From DATBVX01 sp963724625 (lineage in GTDB: Bacteria > Pseudomonadota > Gammaproteobacteria > Steroidobacterales > Steroidobacteraceae), in NCBI GenBank assembly GCA_963724625.1, contig CAVRVO010000012.1:1-22517 (forward strand): a stretch of DNA of 22,517 nucleotides, given 5' to 3'. The position numbers and the translations under genes are program-made. The notes below the pieces were generated by a model. That model did no database searches and had not been told where the DNA came from. It saw nothing but the letters and a program-made list of their open reading frames with translations. Of this stretch, positions 17,204 through 22,517 are shown piece by piece; position 1 is the stretch's first letter; each line of letters begins with the position of its first letter.

Positions 17204-17219
17204 TGTGCGCGAGCGCACA
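17204..17219. repeat. Perfect 7-bp dyad in the leader of the priming transferase gene
   Basis: TGTGCGC-GA-GCGCACA is a perfect inverted repeat 22 bases before the ATG at 17242. In RNA it would form a GC-rich hairpin with a CGAG loop just upstream of the ribosome-binding region, so it could act as an operator or affect translation initiation. Confidence 0.5.
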
Positions 17220-17241
17220 TCATCAACTACTAGAAGAAGGC

Positions 17242-18651
17242 ATGGACGAACACGTCATTGTGAGAAACCCTCTTGCAGTCGCATTCGTTGCGCTACTGCA
17301 GTGGATTGTCCCGTCGCTCGTCGCCGTCGGGTCGCTCTACTCCCTGGTCGCTGTGAACGATGTGGATCTCGGGAGCCAGAGCCAGTATCACGTCATGGCA
17401 GCGCTCGTCGCGATGCTGTGGATGATTCTTTCGAAGCCCGCGCGCACGAACGGCAGGATTCACAGCAGCTCGGTGCCGCTCTTGTTCGGCGTGCTCGTGC
17501 GCTGGATGGTGTTGCTGGCGGTTCTGCTCGCGGTTGCCTATGCCACGAAGTCCTCGGATCAGTTCTCACGGCGGGTCGTGCTGACCTGGGCCGCCGCGAC
17601 ACCAGCGCTGTTGCTCCTGCTCGAAATCCTTTTTCATGAGGTGATGCACCGGCTGTTGAGCGTGCCGTCGAACGCACGCAGCGCGGTCTTTGTCGGATGC
17701 ACCGAAGCGAGCCTGGCGCTCGCGAAGGAATTCCGGAACAGTTCCGATCTGTGCATGCCCGTCGCCGGCTTCTTCGACGATCGGAGCCCCGAGCGGCTGA
17801 ACCTCCCCGGAGACTTTCGTCTGCTGGGAAGACTTTCCGGACTCATGGACTACGTGAAGAACCATGCGGTCAGGGTGATCTTCATCGCGTTACCGATCCG
17901 CCACGTGCAAAGGGTCATCAACCTCCTCGATCAGCTGCGCGACACAACGGCGTCGATCTACTACGTGCCTGACATCTGCCTGTTCGACCTGATTCAGACC
18001 AGAACCGTCGCGATCCAGGGTATCCCGGTGATCGCCGTATGTGAGACGCCCTTCTATGGAATCCGTGGCGCCTCGAAGCGCGCGACAGACGTCATCGTGG
18101 CCGCATCGGTTCTCATTCTCACGGCACCGCTCCTGGCGCTGGTTGCGCTCATGATCCGCAGTACATCGCCCGGCCCCGCAATCTTCCGGCAACGCCGCTA
18201 TGGCCTCGACGGCGAAGAGATCATTGTCTACAAGTTCCGCACGATGACGGTGCAGGAAGACGACTCGCACATTCGGCAGGCCACCGCGAACGATCCGCGA
18301 ACGACGCGCGTGGGTCGATTTCTGCGTCGCTACTCGCTCGATGAGCTGCCGCAGCTGATCAATGTTCTGCGCGGCGAGATGAGCCTCGTCGGCCCGCGCC
18401 CGCACGCGGTGGCGCATAACGAGATGTATCGCAAGCTGATCAAGGGCTACATGGTCCGTCACAAGGTACTTCCCGGCATTACCGGGCTCGCCCAGGTCAA
18501 CGGCCTGCGCGGCGAAACTCGCAACGTCGCGCAGATGGAGGCGCGGGTTCGCTACGACCTCGAGTACGTGCGCACCTGGTCAATCTTTCTCGACCTCAAG
18601 ATCCTTGCCAAGACGGCCCTCATCGTACTCAACGACGCCCGGGCCTATTGA
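17242..18651 (+). CDS. Undecaprenyl-phosphate glucose phosphotransferase (WcaJ/GumD-type)
   Basis: A 469-residue membrane enzyme that starts repeat-unit assembly by moving a sugar-1-phosphate, usually glucose, from UDP-sugar to undecaprenyl phosphate. About four N-terminal helices precede a Rossmann-like CoA-binding-type middle domain (AVFVGCTEASLALAKEF, GFFDDR, VIFIALP). Next come a membrane hairpin (ATDVIVAASVLILTAPLLALVALMI) and the bacterial sugar-transferase domain (SPGPAIFRQRRYG, YKFRTM, LDELPQLINVLRGEMSLVGPRPH, LPGITGLAQVNGLRGET). ATG 17242 is preferred, with AGAAG five bases upstream; an in-frame GTG at 17203 would start inside the leader dyad. It is the first gene of the export operon, behind a CRP-type site. 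The frame is intact. Confidence 0.93.
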   Translation: MDEHVIVRNPLAVAFVALLQWIVPSLVAVGSLYSLVAVNDVDLGSQSQYHVMAALVAMLWMILSKPARTNGRIHSSSVPLLFGVLVRWMVLLAVLLAVAYATKSSDQFSRRVVLTWAAATPALLLLLEILFHEVMHRLLSVPSNARSAVFVGCTEASLALAKEFRNSSDLCMPVAGFFDDRSPERLNLPGDFRLLGRLSGLMDYVKNHAVRVIFIALPIRHVQRVINLLDQLRDTTASIYYVPDICLFDLIQTRTVAIQGIPVIAVCETPFYGIRGASKRATDVIVAASVLILTAPLLALVALMIRSTSPGPAIFRQRRYGLDGEEIIVYKFRTMTVQEDDSHIRQATANDPRTTRVGRFLRRYSLDELPQLINVLRGEMSLVGPRPHAVAHNEMYRKLIKGYMVRHKVLPGITGLAQVNGLRGETRNVAQMEARVRYDLEYVRTWSIFLDLKILAKTALIVLNDARAY

Positions 18652-18661
18652 TCGAGGGTCG

Positions 18662-18699
18662 CCCTGGCGAAACCGGTCAGCCAGGGAGGAATTTCCTCC
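18662..18699. repeat. Two overlapping hairpins after the priming transferase gene
   Basis: CCCTGGC (18662-18668) pairs with GCCAGGG (18680-18686) around a loop containing ACCGGT, and GGAGGAATTTCCTCC (18685-18699) is a second dyad that shares two bases with the first, so the two cannot both form fully. A second ACCGGTC copy lies at 18724-18730. No T-run follows, so simple termination is doubtful. Confidence 0.5.
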
Positions 18700-18800
18700 G
18701 CCCACCATATGTCCAATCCCGCTACCGGTCCGGCTTGCGGCGGGACACAATGGCAAAAGATTCAAGAAAAAGACGTCTGCATCGCCGAGCCTGTAGGATT

Positions 18801-18820
18801 GCTCAAGTGATGATTTGAGC
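18801..18820. repeat. 6-bp inverted repeat before the export gene
   Basis: GCTCAA and TTGAGC flank 8 bases, 45 bases before the export gene's ATG. It may be an operator within the 213-base gap between the priming transferase and export genes; no strong promoter boxes were identified around it. Confidence 0.35.
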
Positions 18821-18864
18821 CTCTTCCGCATGGCAAACGTTGGCAGAAAGAACAGGAGCGTGAG

Positions 18865-19446
18865 ATGTCCACAGCGGGCCCCAAAGTGAGTTGGCGCTGC
18901 GCGTTTGCCGTACTGCTGGTCGCAGCCGCTTTCGCTAAACCGACCCTGGCCCAGCAGCAGCTCGCCGACTACACACTCCACCCCGGCGATCAGCTTGAGA
19001 TCGCTGTGTGGAAGGAACCGGATCTCACCAAGACGGTGATCGTACGGCCTGACGGCAAGTTCTCATTTCCGCTGGCTGGAGAAACCGTCGCGATCGGGAG
19101 AACGATTCCGCAGGTCCAGGCTGAGATCACGAACAAGTTGAAGGCTTATATTCCGGAGCCTGTGGTCACAGCTGCGCTGACCATCATGGATGGCAACCGC
19201 ATCTATGTCATTGGACAGGTCCAGAAGCCTGGTTCGTTTGTGATGAATCCGCGGCTTAACGTTTTGCAGGCGCTGAGCCTCGCTTCGGGATTGACGCCGT
19301 TCGCCGCTGTCAATGACATCATCGTAGTGCGTGGGACGGGAACAGGACAGAAGGTGCTGCAGTTTCGCTACAGCGATGTGAGTAAGGGGAAGAGCCTGGA
19401 GCAGAACATCCCGCTGGAGGCAGGCGATGTCGTCGTCGTGCCGTAG
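18865..19446 (+). CDS. Polysaccharide export protein (short Wza/GumB-type)
   Basis: A 193-residue periplasmic/outer-membrane export protein. A signal peptide (residues 1 to about 29, ending PTLA) without a lipobox Cys precedes the Poly_export domain (DYTLHPGDQLEIAVWKEPDLTKTV, VRPDGKFSFPLAGE, TIPQVQAEI) and one SLBB domain (YVIGQVQKPGSF, LNVLQALSLASGLTPFA, PLEAGDVVVVP). At under 200 residues it lacks the extra SLBB domain and the C-terminal membrane-spanning helix of Escherichia coli Wza, resembling GumB instead. The adjacent beta-barrel gene may supply the outer-membrane pore. AGGAG six bases upstream supports ATG 18865. Complete and intact. Confidence 0.92.
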   Translation: MSTAGPKVSWRCAFAVLLVAAAFAKPTLAQQQLADYTLHPGDQLEIAVWKEPDLTKTVIVRPDGKFSFPLAGETVAIGRTIPQVQAEITNKLKAYIPEPVVTAALTIMDGNRIYVIGQVQKPGSFVMNPRLNVLQALSLASGLTPFAAVNDIIVVRGTGTGQKVLQFRYSDVSKGKSLEQNIPLEAGDVVVVP

Positions 19447-19447
19447 C

Positions 19448-20687
19448 CTTGCGCACCGAGGCAAATTGCGACGACGGCGGCGGGGTTGCGGTCGTGGCTA
19501 TGATCGCTTGCTCAGCCCGCAGTGGCGCAGCAAACTCTACTTCACGCCCAGAGTTGAAGTGGGCGCGGAATGGAACACCAACCGCGAACTGATCGCCGAT
19601 CCCGCCTTGCAAGATTCAATGATCCACTATCGAGCTCTGCTCGAAGCGCAATTGGGGCGGCGCACTCAGCGCTCCGAAGTCGAATTTCGGCCGCGCGTCA
19701 TACTGCAGGAGTTTCCCGACCGGGACGGCATAGATCCCGTCGAACTGTTCTGCGATCTCCGATATGGGTTCCATACGCAGCGAAGCGTGTTCGACTCTTG
19801 TTGCGCGCTACGCGCGACAGGACAGCTTCAACGCGGAGTATGGCAACGCCAATTTTGACCCCTTCGAGCCGCAGAATCCGGGCGCCTCGGACACGGGAAT
19901 CACCTATATCGGCGACACACGCAAGCGTCTCACGGCTGAACCCGATTACTCCTTTGCCGTATCGGAACGCACGCGTATCGGCGCGAGAGCCCGCTACGAC
20001 AATGTCAACTACTACGCCAACGAAGACAAGCCGATTGGCACGGTTGGCCTCATTGGCTATGACAGCGCTGTGTTCCAGCCCTATCTCACCCGAGCCTTCG
20101 GTCAGCAACTCGAACTTGAGATCGGCCCATACGTCTCGCGGTTCGAGGCAGACGACAATTCAAACACCACCGACAACTACGGCTTGGCCTATCGGGCAAG
20201 TACACCTGGTCGCAGATCTGGGAGATTGGAGGCTCGGCTTCAGTACGAGCACAGCGAAATAGACCAGCCGCAGGTCATCCCGCCGCAAGACACTGACTCG
20301 AACTGGGGACTCGAGTTGTACGGGTTACGCAAGGGACAGGTCGACACCCTGCGCTTCAGCATCGGGCACTTCATTGTGCCAAGCAGCACCGCGAGCATGA
20401 TCGAGACCAATCAGCTGCGCGTGCAGTACGACCATATTTTTACACCCAGACTGACCTTCAACGGTGCGCTTCGAGTGAAGGAATCAACTCGCGTAGGAGG
20501 GATGCCGCGGACCTCGGACTTTGCCCGAGCGGAGCTTTCGCTGCGATGGCGGCTGACGTATTCATGGTTTGTGTCGGGGGGCTACCGTTTCGCCTGGAGA
20601 GATTCTGACGGCCCCGGCGACAACGCCGACGACAACGCGGTGTTTGTTACGTTCGGCTACCGCGGACGAGAGCCACAAGCCAGGTGA
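19448..20687 (+). CDS. Outer-membrane beta-barrel protein of the exopolysaccharide locus, several frame breaks
   Basis: Beta-barrel character is strong: alternating aromatic/polar strands (KLYFTPRVEVGAEWNTN, FRPRVILQEF, FNAEYGNANF, RIGARARYDNVNYYAN, LELEIGPYVSRFEAD, RLQYEHSEI), a C-terminal strand pattern (WFVSGGYRFAWRD, AVFVTFGYRG) and high Tyr/Asn/Asp content. It resembles BBP2-like barrels found beside export proteins. Frame shifts are needed at about 19796 (one extra base), about 20194 (one missing) and about 20237 (one extra). The N-terminus is unresolved: no signal peptide appears in the barrel's frame, but SLAQPAVAQQ in another frame near 19500-19530 looks like a cleavage region, so a further shift is likely. 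The start is approximate, just after the export gene's stop. Probable role: outer-membrane partner for polysaccharide secretion. Confidence 0.72.
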
Positions 20688-20691
20688 TGCG

Positions 20692-22217
20692 ATGAAACGC
20701 GAAGACACCGTCAAAACCGTCGGGGATTATGCCGGGCTGTTGCGCAGACGCTGGCAATATCCAGCAACGATCCTTCCGGCCGGTCTCCTGATTGCTCTCT
20801 TTATCGCTTATGTGCTGCCGGTGAGCTACCGGGCATCCGCCACCATCATGCAGGAGGGATCGTCGCTACCAACCAAGTTGGTGCCCACTACCGTGACGGG
20901 AAGCCCTGATGAGGTTGTCAACGCTGCCGAGCAACTCGAACTGGCACGCCGCCGTGTGATGACGAAGGAAAGTCTCACCGAGATCGTCAAGCACGTGGAC
21001 CCATATCCGAAACTCACGGATGTCAGTGTGTCTGAAAAGGCGAGTCTCATCGAGCGAGACACGCTCGTGGAGCGGGTCGATCCCATCACGCTGGAGCCGA
21101 GCGAATCCTCAACGGCTTTCACCATCAGCTACTCCAATTCCGATCGTGAGCTCGCAGTTTCAGTGGCCGATCAACTCCTGCAGCTCTATCTGACGTTCAC
21201 CCAGCGCACGCGTGCGGAGCAGGCAGCGGCGGCGCTGCACTTTCTCGAGGCGCAAGCCACACAACTCGAAGAGAGCATGCGCGGCTATGGAGCAGCGTCT
21301 CGAGCAGTTCAAGGGAAAGTACGGCAGCGCGCTGCCCGACTCCGAGGGGCGCAACCTCGTCGGAACAGATCGTGCGCAACGCGATCTCGAATCTTTCGAG
21401 AGTCAGATTCGTATCGCACAAGAGCGTGAGTCGATGCTCCAGCTGCAAATGACGGAAGTCAGCCCCAGTCTCACCGCGTCGGTGGGCGACTGGCGCACGG
21501 AGCTCGCCAAGCTGCGCGGAGAGCTAGCGCTGGCTGAACAGAAATATACATCCGAGCATCCCGACGTTAAGCGTCTGCGGCGTGCCATTGCCGACCTCGC
21601 GGCGCAGGGTGCCGCCAGCTCCACGAGCGCCGAGGCACCCGATAATCCAGAATATCTGCGCGTTCAAAGTCAGCTCGATTCCACGCGCCGCGAGCTTGCG
21701 GCATTGCGTGCCAACGCCTCCAGAGCGCGTTCTGACCTGGGCCGATACGAGCAGAACCTGGCAATCGCCCCGGGAGTCGAGCGCCAGTACGTACAGATCT
21801 CGCGTGACTACGGTATTGCACAGAGCCGCTACGCCGATCTGCAGAACAAGATCAAAGAGGCTGCTCTCGCGCAGACTCTCGAGAGCGAAGCACGTGGCGA
21901 GCGTTTGACCTTGCTGCGTGCGCCGTCCGCCCCAGACCACACCCGCATCGCCCAATCGACTGGGCATCATCTTGCTCGGATTTGTGCTGAGCGCTGGGAT
22001 CGCGGTACTAGCGGCAGTTCTCAAGGACAGTGCCGATCCGACGGTACGCAGTGCCGATGATCTCGAGGCCATCATGCAGTCCTCGCCAGTTGGGCACGTG
22101 CCCGTGATCCTGAATCGCTCCGATCTGCGCCAGCGACGATTGCGTTGGGGAATGGTTTCGGCGGCATACCTGGTGGCAGCGATTGCGGTTGGCGCAACGA
22201 TTGCGATGGCGAGCTGA
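20692..22217 (+). CDS. Polysaccharide co-polymerase / chain-length determinant (Wzz/GumC-like), two frame breaks
   Basis: The reconstructed protein of about 508 residues is an inner-membrane PCP. It has an N-terminal helix (ATILPAGLLIALFIAYVLPV) and a periplasmic domain starting YRASATIMQEGSSLP, with long coiled coils (ELAKLRGELALAEQKYTSEHPDVKRLR, then LRANASRARSDLGRYEQNL, then GVERQYVQISRDYGIAQSRYADLQNKIKEA). A C-terminal helix (LGIILLGFVLSAGIAVLAAVL) leads into a DSADPTVRS.DDLE tail. An additional terminal hydrophobic stretch (YLVAAIAVGATIAMAS) resembles the extra helix of PEP-CTERM-locus type proteins. One base must be skipped near 21280-21286 and again near 21920-21935. The ATG lies 4 bases after the barrel stop, and the tyrosine kinase gene follows; this pairing controls chain length and export. 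Confidence 0.85.
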
Positions 22218-22265
22218 CGCACTATCCATCTACACCTACAACAATGAATACGGCTGAGCGAAGAC

Positions 22266-22517
22266 ATGGTCATTGAACGGGCTCTGGAGAAGCTGAGGGA
22301 AACAACTGCCGCAAAGACAGGGACTCGTTCTTTGGAGATGGAGGCTTCGCGCAAGAAATCGGCCGTTCGGCCGGAAGCGCGAAGCACGGCCATACGCCTC
22401 TTACCTGTTGTAACTCCCGACGTCGAGGCCGCTGAAGCGAGACGCGTTCTGCTTCCCGACGCCTCCTATGGGCCGCGAGACGACCGTACTGCTGCGGCAT
22501 TTCGCCTGGTGCGCACC
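22266..22517 (+). CDS. Tyrosine-protein autokinase (CpsD/CapB-like), N-terminus only
   Basis: The frame is open from ATG 22266 to the right edge (84 codons). It begins MVIERALEKLRE, the usual opening of BY-kinases attached to exopolysaccharide loci, then has a variable basic linker and TAAAFRLVRT, matching the segment that precedes the Walker A region (in family members, E.FR.L.T). The catalytic domain lies beyond the window. It should phosphorylate itself and regulate the co-polymerase encoded 48 bases upstream. The assignment rests on the short N-terminus and position. Confidence 0.65.
   Translation, partial: MVIERALEKLRETTAAKTGTRSLEMEASRKKSAVRPEARSTAIRLLPVVTPDVEAAEARRVLLPDASYGPRDDRTAAAFRLVRT

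Noticed and set aside
18709..18810. Small 33-codon frame in the same frame as the priming transferase
   Set aside because: No ribosome-binding site at normal spacing and no recognisable motif; may be chance openness after the stop codon, so not listed as a gene.
1..22517. CRISPR arrays, tRNA or rRNA genes and complete insertion sequences
   Set aside because: No regularly spaced direct repeats, tRNA-like cloverleaf, rRNA core sequence or intact transposase with terminal repeats was found by eye.

Overview
The window looks like chromosomal DNA of a GC-rich gammaproteobacterium. MnmG and MnmE, the outer-membrane polysaccharide export genes, a CRP-type operator and a class-I cyclic-di-GMP riboswitch all fit this. 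A Steroidobacter- or Xanthomonadales-like lineage is my best guess, but it is inference because no rRNA or other taxonomic marker is present.

Layout. 1-3.9 kb (+): the end of a Sel1-like repeat protein, a polytopic GT39/PMT-type glycosyltransferase and an FkbM-type methyltransferase. 3.95-6.46 kb (-): a short asparagine-synthetase-like protein, then an oligopeptide-binding lipoprotein whose start overlaps its stop. 6.49-7.44 kb (+): a beta-propeller protein resembling glucosamine inositolphosphorylceramide transferase. 7.46-9.35 kb (-): mnmG. 9.5-12.9 kb (+): a tightly coupled unit of secreted alpha/beta hydrolase, ABC ATPase and ABC-2 permease. 12.88-14.71 kb (-): a small HEXXH protein and mnmE. 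14.8-15.9 kb (-): an Ig/FN3 lipoprotein preceded by a c-di-GMP-I riboswitch, candidate switching hairpins and a promoter. 15.9-17.1 kb: gene-poor DNA with faint gene remnants. 17.1 kb to the right edge (+): an exopolysaccharide operon (WcaJ/GumD-type priming transferase, short Wza/GumB-type export protein, outer-membrane beta-barrel, polysaccharide co-polymerase, N-terminus of a tyrosine autokinase) behind a perfect CRP/Clp-type site.

How it fits together. The right half reads as a surface-matrix module. The + operon primes and exports a polysaccharide. The divergent lipoprotein, with a carbohydrate- or protein-binding type architecture, is under direct c-di-GMP control at the RNA level. The left-hand glycosyltransferase, methyltransferase and propeller protein may modify the same or another glycan. 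The mnmE-mnmG pair keeps its order but is split by the hydrolase-ABC unit.

Caveat on quality. Five genes (glycosyltransferase, peptide-binding protein, mnmG, beta-barrel, co-polymerase) carry at least 13 reading-frame breaks, 12 of them equivalent to one extra base. They lie at 1-7.7 kb and 19.4-22 kb, with none between. This looks more like insertion-type sequencing error than decay. I annotate these genes by their full span.
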